Positions 1 through 6,549 of a stretch of DNA of 34,650 nucleotides are shown piece by piece. The first letter of the stretch is position 1. The number at the start of each line of letters is the position of its first letter. The position numbers were made by a program, and so were the translations under genes. The DNA is from an uncultured Veillonella sp. (GTDB lineage Bacteria; Bacillota; Negativicutes; Veillonellales; Veillonellaceae), in NCBI RefSeq assembly GCF_937981445.1, contig NZ_CALJON010000041.1, forward strand, positions 1 to 34,650, given 5' to 3'. The notes below the pieces were generated by a model. It made no database searches and was not told the origin of the DNA. It saw only the letters and a list, made by a program, of their open reading frames with translations.

Positions 1-63
1 AGCTGGCAGAGCACCTGACTCTTAATCAGGGTGTCCAGGGTTCGAACCCCTGGTGATCCACCA
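1..63 (+). tRNA. tRNA-Lys (anticodon CTT), 5' end cut by the window
   Basis: The window opens inside the D-loop. The D-stem 3' arm, then an anticodon stem CCTGA/TCAGG around the loop CTCTTAA, gives anticodon CTT, which reads the lysine codon AAG. A five-base variable loop follows, then the T-arm CAGGG-TTCGAAC-CCCTG, the acceptor 3' strand GTGATCC, discriminator A and an encoded CCA ending at 63. About 13 bases (acceptor 5' strand, positions 8-9 and D-stem 5' arm) lie before the window. The 3' half of this tRNA abuts a recombinase remnant, which suggests it has served as an integration site. Confidence 0.95.
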
Positions 64-316
64 CACGATTCGAAAACGAACCCCTAACTATTTGCTTGTC
101 GAGTAGTAATGGCGGTTCGTTTTTGTAATTATAGGCGATTTCTATGTAGTCGTCATAAATAGTTACGTGACGTATGAAGGTGCTAATTAATTTGTCTGTA
201 TATACTTTTAATATATTGATATTTTCTCTATTTGCAAATGTGTTGCACTCTTTGACCCTTTCATTTCGGTGATGGTTAGATGAGTATCTAGAGTAAATTA
301 TAGTATTTTTGGACAT
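26..316 (-). pseudogene. Serine recombinase remnant with a large internal deletion
   Basis: The reading frame begins like the catalytic domain of resolvase/invertase-type serine recombinases: IIYSRYSSN, with the serine position of the YSR(Y/F)SS motif, then an ECNTFANRENI-like helix and a VYTDK strand. At the DK it jumps directly to what looks like the extreme C-terminus of the same family (LISTFIRHVTIYDDYIEIAYNY, in which intact proteins have a TFVNSVYVYDDKLVITYNY-like end). Several hundred residues, including the rest of the catalytic domain and the DNA-binding part, are missing. The last residues, ending in GFEPWTP, are the antisense reading of the tRNA-Lys 3' half. I chose the ATG at 316; a GTG at 328 is also in frame but lies too close to the AAGGAG. 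The product cannot be an active recombinase. It is most simply the scar of an element that integrated at the tRNA. Family assignment is from motif memory, not a search. Confidence 0.7.
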
Positions 317-373
317 AATAAAAAACACGCTCCTTGCTTAAAATAGGTATGGTTAAGAAACTTAGAGCGTGTT
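316..373 (-). terminator. Probable terminator of the Abi gene (minus strand)
   Basis: Nine-base inverted repeat AACACGCTC (324-332) and GAGCGTGTT (365-373) with a long partly self-complementary loop (CTTAA/TTAAG inside). Read on the minus strand it is followed directly by a T-rich tract. It lies 78 bases past the Abi stop codon, so it probably ends that transcript. The long loop makes it weaker than a textbook terminator. The 3' arm also carries the AAGGAG in front of the recombinase remnant. Confidence 0.5.
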
Positions 374-421
374 ATAAGTTAATTATTGAGATTACGGTAA
401 TCTAAGTGCTGTATGATTGTT

Positions 422-456
422 CCTCATCTGTTGGCGCAGGTGAGGGATTTTTTATT
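422..456 (+). terminator. Rho-independent terminator, plus strand
   Basis: CCTCATCTG (422-430) pairs with CAGGTGAGG (437-445), including one U-G pair, around the loop TTGGCG, followed by GA and six T. It points in the direction of the tRNA-Lys and may be its transcript end, now 360 bases away because the recombinase remnant lies between. It overlaps the stop codon of the convergent Abi gene. Confidence 0.65.
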
Positions 457-1414
457 GTGTAATAATCTTTTTAGTATTTAAATGCCAATCTGATGGAAAC
501 CCTAGCTTTAATAGTATACTGTTAATTTCGATAGATGTTAATTTTTTTGATAGTTTGTTTGTTAATTTTAATATTGAATTGTGTAATGCGGCATATTCTA
601 TTTTGCTCAAAAAACATTGCAGAGATAAAAACACAGTATATGTACTATTCCTATTATCTGTAGGCTCTAAATTATATTTAGAATGAAGTGGTTCCCAATA
701 ACGATCGTCACTAGGACAAATATGCCCTATCAGTCTATTGTTATGGGCACATACATTTCTTATATCATGAATGTTTTTTATAAAACTAATCATTGTGGCA
801 GGAGTGAATTGTCCGGGGGTTGGGAGATGCTCGTTGATAAAGTTTAAGCAATCTTTAGCTACCCTATTTTGTACTGATTCTTTTGAGTTTGCTAACATAT
901 ATCTAAATGTTCCGAATTCAATATAGTTAGATATAACCCACATAGGAACTTTTTGGTATGTATTTATATAATGATATATACTAGAGTTTTTATACTTGTT
1001 ACAATTATGCTTTGTTAATATTTTTGATAATTTAGAGATGGTTTCAATTATTTGTAATCGCTTAGTTTCATCATAACAGTTAATGTCTAAATATGGGTAA
1101 GGTAGATCTGAAAAGGTTTCAGAGAATCTATGAGAGAATATTGCTTTTAAGTGTGTTTCTGTACTAAGTATTGCATTGAGCAATACTTTTTTTAAATCTC
1201 TTTCAAATAAATATAATTTTGCAATTTCATTAAAATTAGTATGGTTGGTATAGTTATCTTGATTATCTCTAGGAAAGAAGTTCCCATATCCATTAATGAT
1301 ATTATAGTAATTTTGAGTCAGCAAATATTCCTTTGCTTTATTTATATCATCTATAATTAATCCTCTATTCAAGAGTATTTCAATTTGTTGATCTATTGTT
1401 TTGAATTCTTTCAA
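452..1414 (-). CDS. Abi_2-family (AbiD/AbiF-like) abortive-infection protein
   Basis: Predicted intracellular HEPN-type defence protein of 320 residues. The N-terminal block (KTIDQQIEILLNRGL, then a YYNIINGYGNFF stretch) and the central FERDLKKVLLNAIL...ETHLKAIFSH region are typical of the Abi_2 family. The HEPN signature R-N-V-C-A-H is at residues 219-224 (Arg219, His224), the expected metal-independent RNase-type motif. An open frame extends upstream to 1525, but that part translates a structured RNA and a promoter. The best start is TTG at 1414, with AGGAGG 10 bases upstream. That AGGAGG lies in the 3' arm of a terminator-like hairpin, so translation is probably controlled by RNA folding. 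The gene is far more AT-rich than thrC and lies in a tRNA-adjacent islet, which suggests transfer. Anti-phage or toxin function is inferred from the family; the target is unknown. Confidence 0.85.
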   Translation of the reverse strand: MKEFKTIDQQIEILLNRGLIIDDINKAKEYLLTQNYYNIINGYGNFFPRDNQDNYTNHTNFNEIAKLYLFERDLKKVLLNAILSTETHLKAIFSHRFSETFSDLPYPYLDINCYDETKRLQIIETISKLSKILTKHNCNKYKNSSIYHYINTYQKVPMWVISNYIEFGTFRYMLANSKESVQNRVAKDCLNFINEHLPTPGQFTPATMISFIKNIHDIRNVCAHNNRLIGHICPSDDRYWEPLHSKYNLEPTDNRNSTYTVFLSLQCFLSKIEYAALHNSILKLTNKLSKKLTSIEINSILLKLGFPSDWHLNTKKIITQ

Positions 1415-1489
1415 AAGAAAAAGCCCTCCTCGAATGAGGAAGGCTTTTCTCCGCATCGGTCCCCGTAGGGATACCGACACTCTTTTGCT
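1415..1489 (-). ncRNA. Structured leader RNA upstream of the Abi gene (abiF-RNA-like)
   Basis: From a near-consensus promoter, a transcript of about 75 bases is predicted with two helices. Helix 1 is TCGGT(AT)CCC-TAC-GGG(G)ACCGA (1456-1477 in plus coordinates). Helix 2 is an 11-bp stem (1436-1446 with 1421-1431, one wobble pair, loop ATTC read on the minus strand) followed by TTTTTCTTTT. The linker GTGCGGAG-like segment (ATGCGGAGAAAA) joins them. Helix 2 has the form of an intrinsic terminator, and its 3' arm contains AGGAGG, the ribosome binding site of the TTG-started Abi gene. A conserved abiF RNA motif upstream of Abi_2 genes is known to me from the structured-RNA literature, and this element fits that description in position and form. 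Assignment to that motif needs a covariance-model search. Confidence 0.7.
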
Positions 1490-1495
1490 ATCCTC

Positions 1496-1525
1496 ATTAT
1501 AGTAAATTGCAGTGGTTAAAGTCAA
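1496..1525 (-). promoter_or_regulatory. Promoter of the Abi leader RNA
   Basis: On the minus strand: -35 TTGACT (1525-1520), 18-base spacer, -10 TATAAT (1501-1496). Predicted start of transcription is near 1489, just ahead of helix 1. It is among the closest matches to consensus in the window, so the RNA should be made strongly even if the Abi gene is little translated. Confidence 0.75.
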
Positions 1526-1687
1526 TACATTGAACGGTAAGTTTATACAGAAAAATAATAAATATGAAAAAATATAGGTGTAAATGTGAATAAAAAATCG
1601 AAAAATAAGTATAAAAGTAAATTTAAATGGTATGATAAAAAAATATAAATACTATATATAGTAGACGGATAAATTTGATTGCATGAT

Positions 1688-1732
1688 TTATTTATAAGCA
1701 TTCATCAAGGCTAATAATAATTTTTTTAACAT
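1688..1732 (-). CDS. Possible 14-residue peptide gene
   Basis: A short frame ATG to TAA encodes MLKKLLLALMNAYK, a leucine-rich cationic, amphipathic-looking peptide. AGGAGG (1741-1746 in plus coordinates) sits exactly eight bases before the ATG, and a plausible promoter lies at 1799-1828. After the stop there is an AT-rich palindrome (TACTATATATAGTA) followed by a T-rich run that could end the transcript. It lies upstream of, and in the same direction as, the Abi leader RNA. It could be a leader peptide, a type I toxin-like peptide, or the decayed start of a longer membrane protein. Nothing identifies a family. The perfect ribosome binding site is the main reason to list it. Confidence 0.35.
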   Translation of the reverse strand: MLKKLLLALMNAYK

Positions 1733-1798
1733 AATAATATCCTCCTATACAATATGATAAAAGAAACTTATATTTTCTATAGAGTAACTCATAAATAT

Positions 1799-1828
1799 AT
1801 TCTAATGTTATATTTATAATATTATCAA
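1799..1828 (-). promoter_or_regulatory. Candidate promoter of the 14-codon frame
   Basis: On the minus strand: TTGATA (1828-1823), 18-base spacer, TAGAAT (1804-1799), each one base from consensus. It would give a leader of about 60 bases before the ATG at 1732. The region is very AT-rich, so chance matches are common. Confidence 0.35.
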
Positions 1829-1832
1829 TCTT

Positions 1833-2038
1833 TTATTATTTTTGGAAGAGATACATGGTGGGCAGATTAGAGCAATGCTAATAACTAAAATTGCATTTAA
1901 CACACTTTACAGAATATTTTGCCTCAACCTAGAAAATTCTCTTCATTTTAGTTATAATAAAATGATAATCTATGACCGTAGAACCATAGATTGAATTGTT
2001 TTACAATCGTAGTTTATAGAAATATGAGGGATAGAGAG
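1833..2038 (+). other. thrC upstream region
   Basis: No gene seen. A -10-like TATAAT lies at 1953-1958 without a convincing -35. An inverted repeat AATCTATG (1967-1974) / CATAGATT (1985-1992) with a ten-base loop falls in the expected leader. I see no T-box specifier or TGGNACCGCG sequence and no run of threonine codons, so no known threonine-responsive leader can be claimed. GAGGG at 2026-2030 sets the thrC start. Confidence 0.4.
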
Positions 2039-3538
2039 ATGAAATATACTAGTACTCGCAGTGTACAACAAGTTAGTGAAACATATGCTTTGCTTCATGG
2101 GTTGGCTAATGATGGCGGTTTGTATGTGCCAGCTGGTTTTCCTGAGCGTTCGATTACGTACAGTATGATTGCTGATAAAAGTTATCAAGAGATTGCCTAT
2201 ATTGTGCTAAGTAAGTTTTTTCCATCTTTTGAAGAAGCGCATTTAAAGGAAATGATCCATGCTGCGTATAGCAAGGAGAATTTTGCTACTGCAGATATTG
2301 CGCCTATTCATTCACTCATTGAACGCTTGTCGGTGCTTGAGTTATTCCACGGTCGCACGCAGGCTTTTAAAGATATGGCTTTATCTTTATTTCCTTATTT
2401 ATTAGTAGCTGCCAAAGAGGCTGAAGGGGAAGATAAGGAAGTCTTGATTTTGACGGCTACCTCTGGGGATACTGGAAAAGCAGCCTTAGAAGGCTTTAAA
2501 GATGTGCCAGGTACGCATATTCAAGTCTTTTATCCTACTGATGGGGTGAGTCCTATGCAGCAGGAACAAATGCAAAAGCAAGACGGAGCTAATGTGAATG
2601 TAACGGCTATTCGCGGTAATTTTGATGATGCGCAGCAATTTTTAAAACGTCTTTTTGTTGATGCTGACATGGCTGATAAAGTAGGGGCTAAGGGCGTTCG
2701 CTTCTCTAGTGCTAATTCGATCAATGTGGGACGTTTAATACCACAAGTGGTGTATTATGTAGCGGCCTATGAAGAATTAGTGGGCCAAGGGGCGATTCAT
2801 GAAGATGAAGCCTTCAACGTGGTGGTGCCAACGGGGAATTTTGGCAATATTTTAGCAGCCTATTTTGCTAAAATGATGGGGGTACCTATTGGTAAACTTA
2901 TCTGTGCGTCCAATCGCAATAATGTGCTGACTGACTTCTTCCATAATGGCACATATGACATGAATCGACCATTCTATACGACTATTTCACCGTCCATGGA
3001 TATTTTAGAAAGCTCTAATTTTGAACGCTTCTTATACTACATGAGCGGACAAAATCCGGACCTTACTAAGAGTCGCATGGCAGATCTTAAAAAGGATGGC
3101 AAATTATCTGTTACGGATGAGGAATTACAGCGCATTCAACAAAGTTTCAGTGGTCAATTCGTCAATGATGAAGAAACTAAGGCGATTATTGAGCAAGTGT
3201 ATAATTCCTACGGCTATTTACTGGATCCACATACAGCTGTGGCCATGGGGGCGTACATGAAGGAATTACAGGCGCATCCAGAAGATGGCGGTCGCCATAC
3301 AGTGATTGCAGCTACGGCGCATCCATTTAAATTCCCGCCAGCTATTTGCGAAGCCTTGGAATTGGAAAAAGGGGTAACGCCATATGACAGCTTAGAACAT
3401 ATTTCAGCAGTAACAGGCGTGGCATTTCCAAAACAATTAGCACAGCTACAAGACAAAGAACTTCGTTTCACTAAAACTATTGATAAAGAAGCTATGGGGA
3501 AAGAAATTTTAGAATTTGTAGATACTTTTGGGAAATAA
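2039..3538 (+). CDS. thrC: Threonine synthase
   Basis: PLP enzyme converting O-phosphohomoserine to threonine, 499 residues, the usual length for the long (YER/E. coli-like) class. The N-terminus MKYTSTR...LANDGGLYVP is characteristic. The PLP lysine is Lys111 in FHGRTQAFKDMAL, and TATSGDTGKAA and the glycine-rich VPTGNFGNILA phosphate loop follow. An upstream ATG at 1991 is in frame, but it lies inside a predicted leader hairpin and lacks a ribosome binding site. The ATG at 2039 has GAGGG eight bases before it. The gene stands alone, directly after the AT-rich tRNA islet, and marks the return to ordinary chromosome. Confidence 0.95.
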   Translation: MKYTSTRSVQQVSETYALLHGLANDGGLYVPAGFPERSITYSMIADKSYQEIAYIVLSKFFPSFEEAHLKEMIHAAYSKENFATADIAPIHSLIERLSVLELFHGRTQAFKDMALSLFPYLLVAAKEAEGEDKEVLILTATSGDTGKAALEGFKDVPGTHIQVFYPTDGVSPMQQEQMQKQDGANVNVTAIRGNFDDAQQFLKRLFVDADMADKVGAKGVRFSSANSINVGRLIPQVVYYVAAYEELVGQGAIHEDEAFNVVVPTGNFGNILAAYFAKMMGVPIGKLICASNRNNVLTDFFHNGTYDMNRPFYTTISPSMDILESSNFERFLYYMSGQNPDLTKSRMADLKKDGKLSVTDEELQRIQQSFSGQFVNDEETKAIIEQVYNSYGYLLDPHTAVAMGAYMKELQAHPEDGGRHTVIAATAHPFKFPPAICEALELEKGVTPYDSLEHISAVTGVAFPKQLAQLQDKELRFTKTIDKEAMGKEILEFVDTFGK

Positions 3539-3607
3539 CCCGGCTAGCTTGTTGAAAATAGCTAAACTAGCTTTTGAGGTATAACCAAACTAGAAAGTTG
3601 TGATGTA

Positions 3608-4468
3608 ATGAAAAGAGCCTTTTTCTATGCAGTTTCATCGGCATTACTACTCAGTATTATGAATGCCTTTGTAAAAATGCTAGGGCAAGGTATGCCGGCT
3701 GCGGAAATCACCTTCTTCCGCGGCCTTATTGGCACAGTAGCTGTATTAGGCTACATGGGGTGGCACAAGATCGCCTTCTCATCGGAGAACCGTGGCATGC
3801 TCGTCATGCGTGGCGTGTTCGGCGGTCTTGGCAATTTCTTAAACTTTTTGGCGCTCGCCTATATGCAATTGGCTGATGCGTCAATTTTATTTCAATTATC
3901 GGGCATTTTTGTGTTTATCTTTAGCACTTATATTTTAAAAGAGCCCATTCCTAATGGTGCGGGCAAATGGCTTTGGGTCATTTTATTGGCCGTTATTATT
4001 ATGATTAAGCCATGGTCCTATAATGACTTCCACTGGTATTCCTTATATGCCATTGGGGGTGCATTGTTTGCTGCGGCGGCCTATACAACGATTCGCCAAA
4101 TCAGTCAAAGTGGCCATCATAGCCCTTATGAAATCATGTTTTACTTCTTGGTCTCCATGATTGTAGTGGGGGGCATTTTTATGTGGCAGGATTTTGTATG
4201 GCCTGACACAAGACAGTGGATTTTAATCCTTATCATCGGCGGTATATCCGTGTTTGCCCAATTTTTCTTGACTGGCGCCTTCGTGGCAACGAATGCAGTG
4301 GTGGCGCAATTCTTACAATATATTGGCGTATTCTTTAATGCCTTCTGGGGCTTCATGCTCTTTAATGAATGGCTCTCGTGGATGACGATTGCAGCAGGGG
4401 TGCTCATGTTTGTGGCGTCAGTGATGATTGGGCGCCTAAAAGAACAACATCATGTGAGCCGTAATTAG
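3608..4468 (+). CDS. EamA/DMT-family permease
   Basis: Inner-membrane protein of 286 residues with about ten hydrophobic segments in two homologous halves, the drug/metabolite transporter (EamA) layout. Typical marks are the start AFFYAVSSALLLSIMNAFVKML, the ITFFRG segment after TM2, LAYMQLADASILFQL, and the second half ending in FMLFNEWLSWMTIAAGVLMFVASVMIG. The substrate cannot be told; members export amino acids, nucleotides or other small metabolites. The ribosome binding site is weak. It lies 69 bases after thrC, so co-transcription with thrC is possible and would suit a threonine exporter, but that is only a guess. Confidence 0.85.
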   Translation: MKRAFFYAVSSALLLSIMNAFVKMLGQGMPAAEITFFRGLIGTVAVLGYMGWHKIAFSSENRGMLVMRGVFGGLGNFLNFLALAYMQLADASILFQLSGIFVFIFSTYILKEPIPNGAGKWLWVILLAVIIMIKPWSYNDFHWYSLYAIGGALFAAAAYTTIRQISQSGHHSPYEIMFYFLVSMIVVGGIFMWQDFVWPDTRQWILILIIGGISVFAQFFLTGAFVATNAVVAQFLQYIGVFFNAFWGFMLFNEWLSWMTIAAGVLMFVASVMIGRLKEQHHVSRN

Positions 4469-4505
4469 CATGGCTTGTAATGCGTCATGGTGGAGGAGCG
4501 TAAGC

Positions 4506-4550
4506 GCGATTCGTATGAGAGTGATTCGTATGAGAGCGATTCAGAATATG
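4506..4550 (+). repeat. 15-base tandem repeat, 3 copies
   Basis: GCGATTCGTATGAGA (4506-4520), GTGATTCGTATGAGA (4521-4535), then a degenerate third copy GCGATTCAGAATATG. It sits between the EamA permease stop and gnd, just upstream of the TATAAT at 4552-4557, so the array occupies the place where a -35 box would be. Confidence 0.8.
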
Positions 4551-4610
4551 ATATAATACATATATACTCTAAAAACAACGCAAGATGTATTTGCAGAAGA
4601 GGAGATACGA

Positions 4611-6035
4611 ATGGAAAATAAAACATATGAATTTGGTTTAGTTGGTTTAGCTGTTATGGGTCAGAACTTGGCGCGCAATGTAGCACGCAATGGTTTTAGC
4701 ATTGCTGTATATAATCGTACGCCACAAAAGACTGACGATTTTGTTAAAAACTATGGTCATGAAGGCACTATTGGTGGTGCTCATACACCAGAAGAGTTTG
4801 TTAACATGTTAGCTAAACCTCGCAAAATCATGTTCTTAGTTAAAGCAGGTAAGCCTGTAGATGATATGATTGAAGCCTTCTTACCATACTTGGATAAAGG
4901 GGATACTTTAATTGATGGTGGTAACTCATATTTTAAAGACACAATTCGTCGTGCCAAAGATCTTGAAGCTAAAGGCTTCCGTTACTTAGGCGTAGGCGTA
5001 TCTGGTGGTGAAGAAGGGGCGTTAAATGGTCCTAGCTTGATGCCAGGTGGCACAGAAGCGTCTTACAATGAATTGGCGCCAATTTTTACAGCTATTGCCG
5101 CAAAAGTAACCGATGGCCCATGCTGCAGCTATGTAGGCAATGATGGTGCTGGTCACTATGTAAAAATGGTTCACAATGGCATTGAATACGGCGATATGCA
5201 GTTAATTTCTGAAGCCTATTTCATGATGAAAGAAATCCTTCACATGAGCGATGATGAAATGGCAGACGTATTTGCTGAATGGAACAAAGGCATTCTTGAT
5301 TCCTATTTAATTGAAATTACGTCTAAGATTTTAAAAGTAAAAGACAAAGAAACCGGCACTCCATTAGTTGAGCTTATTTTAGATAAAGCAGGCCAAAAAG
5401 GTACTGGTAAATGGACGAGTCAGGAAGGTCTTGACCTTGGCGTGCCAATTCCAACTATTGCAGAAGCCGTATTTGCTCGTGGCATGTCTGCGTATAAAGA
5501 CGAACGCGTGGTGGCAGCAGATGTATTAAAAGGACCTGAAGGAACCTACGAAGGCGATAAAAAAGCTTTCATTGATGCCATTCATTCCGCATTATATGCA
5601 TCTAAAATTTGTTCCTATGCACAAGGCTTTGCCTTAATTAAAGCAGCGGCTAAAGAATATAACTGGAACATCAACTTTGGTGATATGGCCCTCTTATGGC
5701 GTGGTGGCTGCATTATCCGTGCGGTATTCTTAGAAGATATTAAAAAAGCCTTTGATCGCAATCCTGAATTGTCTAACTTATTGTTAGATCCATTCTTCAC
5801 GGAAGCCATTCAGGAACATCAAGCCAAATGGCGTGAAGCCATTATCGAAGCCAAACGCTTTGGCATTCCAACACCGGCGTTCTCCGCGTCCTTAGACTAT
5901 TTCGATAGCTATCGCCGTGGCAGCCTTCCAGCGAACATGATTCAGGCACAACGCGACTTCTTCGGTGCTCATACATATGAACGCACTGATAAAGAAGGCG
6001 TATTCCATACAGAATGGGAAGCAGAAAGTAAATAA
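4611..6035 (+). CDS. gnd: 6-phosphogluconate dehydrogenase, decarboxylating
   Basis: Oxidative pentose phosphate enzyme converting 6-phosphogluconate to ribulose 5-phosphate and CO2 with NADP+. It has 474 residues, full length for the long dimeric class. Rossmann motif GLAVMG at 12-17, followed by NRTPQK where NADP enzymes carry the 2'-phosphate-binding Asn-Arg. The substrate motif GVGVSGGEEGALNGPSLMPGG begins near residue 127. Catalytic Lys185 lies in GHYVKMVHNGIEYGDMQ, with Glu192 seven residues on as in known enzymes. AGAGGAGA precedes the ATG. It is monocistronic, closed by the terminator at 6081. Confidence 0.97.
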   Translation: MENKTYEFGLVGLAVMGQNLARNVARNGFSIAVYNRTPQKTDDFVKNYGHEGTIGGAHTPEEFVNMLAKPRKIMFLVKAGKPVDDMIEAFLPYLDKGDTLIDGGNSYFKDTIRRAKDLEAKGFRYLGVGVSGGEEGALNGPSLMPGGTEASYNELAPIFTAIAAKVTDGPCCSYVGNDGAGHYVKMVHNGIEYGDMQLISEAYFMMKEILHMSDDEMADVFAEWNKGILDSYLIEITSKILKVKDKETGTPLVELILDKAGQKGTGKWTSQEGLDLGVPIPTIAEAVFARGMSAYKDERVVAADVLKGPEGTYEGDKKAFIDAIHSALYASKICSYAQGFALIKAAAKEYNWNINFGDMALLWRGGCIIRAVFLEDIKKAFDRNPELSNLLLDPFFTEAIQEHQAKWREAIIEAKRFGIPTPAFSASLDYFDSYRRGSLPANMIQAQRDFFGAHTYERTDKEGVFHTEWEAESK

Positions 6036-6080
6036 GCTATTTCTAAAAAATAGGACTTAAGAATTTCATAAAAACCGACG

Positions 6081-6110
6081 AGGCGTACTCATGAGAGTGC
6101 GCCTTTTTTT
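6081..6110 (+). terminator. gnd terminator
   Basis: AGGCGTACTC (6081-6090), loop ATGA, GAGTGCGCCT (6095-6104): a ten-base-pair stem with one U-G pair, running into seven T. Confidence 0.92.
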
Positions 6111-6549
6111 ATTACGTAATATTATTAAATAAAACTATTAATTAAGATGAAATTATTGCCCGTATATCAATAGGATGTCCCCGTATTGAGGACGAATTAT
6201 TCAGTTCGAATAATGTGAAATATTTTTCATGAATGAATAAAATGTGAGATAAAATATATTTATATAGAAAAAATTCAGAAATTCAAGTTAAAACCGTCTT
6301 ATTTACATGAGTATATGATGAAATTATAATTCAAAAACATGATAAGTGTTATTGACATGATTTATATGAGCAGAATACAATAAAATTAAATAATACTATA
6401 TTTGTTTTATGGAAGGGGAGAGGCAATTCTATAAAATAAAAAGAAAATTGATTAGTTTAGTTTATGTTTATATTAAATAAGGCATTTAGTCTTATTTAGA
6501 AATATGTATATGAAACAAAATTGTATGTATAACAAGGGAGGCTTTACCG
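6111..6549 (+). other. Long AT-rich regulatory region before the adhesin
   Basis: 439 bases without a supported gene. It holds an inverted repeat ATTATTC/GAATAAT near 6200, a good promoter (6352-6381), and a leader of roughly 160 bases. An 8-bp inverted repeat TAAATAAG (6474-6481) / CTTATTTA (6491-6498) lies about 50 bases before the GTG start. A 23-codon frame from 6410 has no ribosome binding site and is not called. Confidence 0.5.
6352..6381 (+). promoter_or_regulatory. Adhesin promoter
   Basis: TTGACA (6352-6357), 18-base spacer, TACAAT (6376-6381). The -35 is perfect and the -10 has five of six bases. Predicted start near 6388 leaves a 5' leader of about 160 bases before the GTG at 6550. 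Confidence 0.7.

Noticed and set aside
1415..1525. In-frame upstream extension of the Abi gene to an ATG at 1525
   Set aside because: It would translate the promoter, both RNA helices and the terminator; there is no ribosome binding site before 1525, while TTG at 1414 has AGGAGG.
1833..2038. T-box or threonine attenuator upstream of thrC
   Set aside because: No T-box core sequence, no specifier stem and no threonine-rich leader peptide; only a simple inverted repeat is present.
6410..6481. 23-codon frame in the adhesin leader
   Set aside because: No ribosome binding site before its ATG and a composition typical of AT-rich noncoding DNA.
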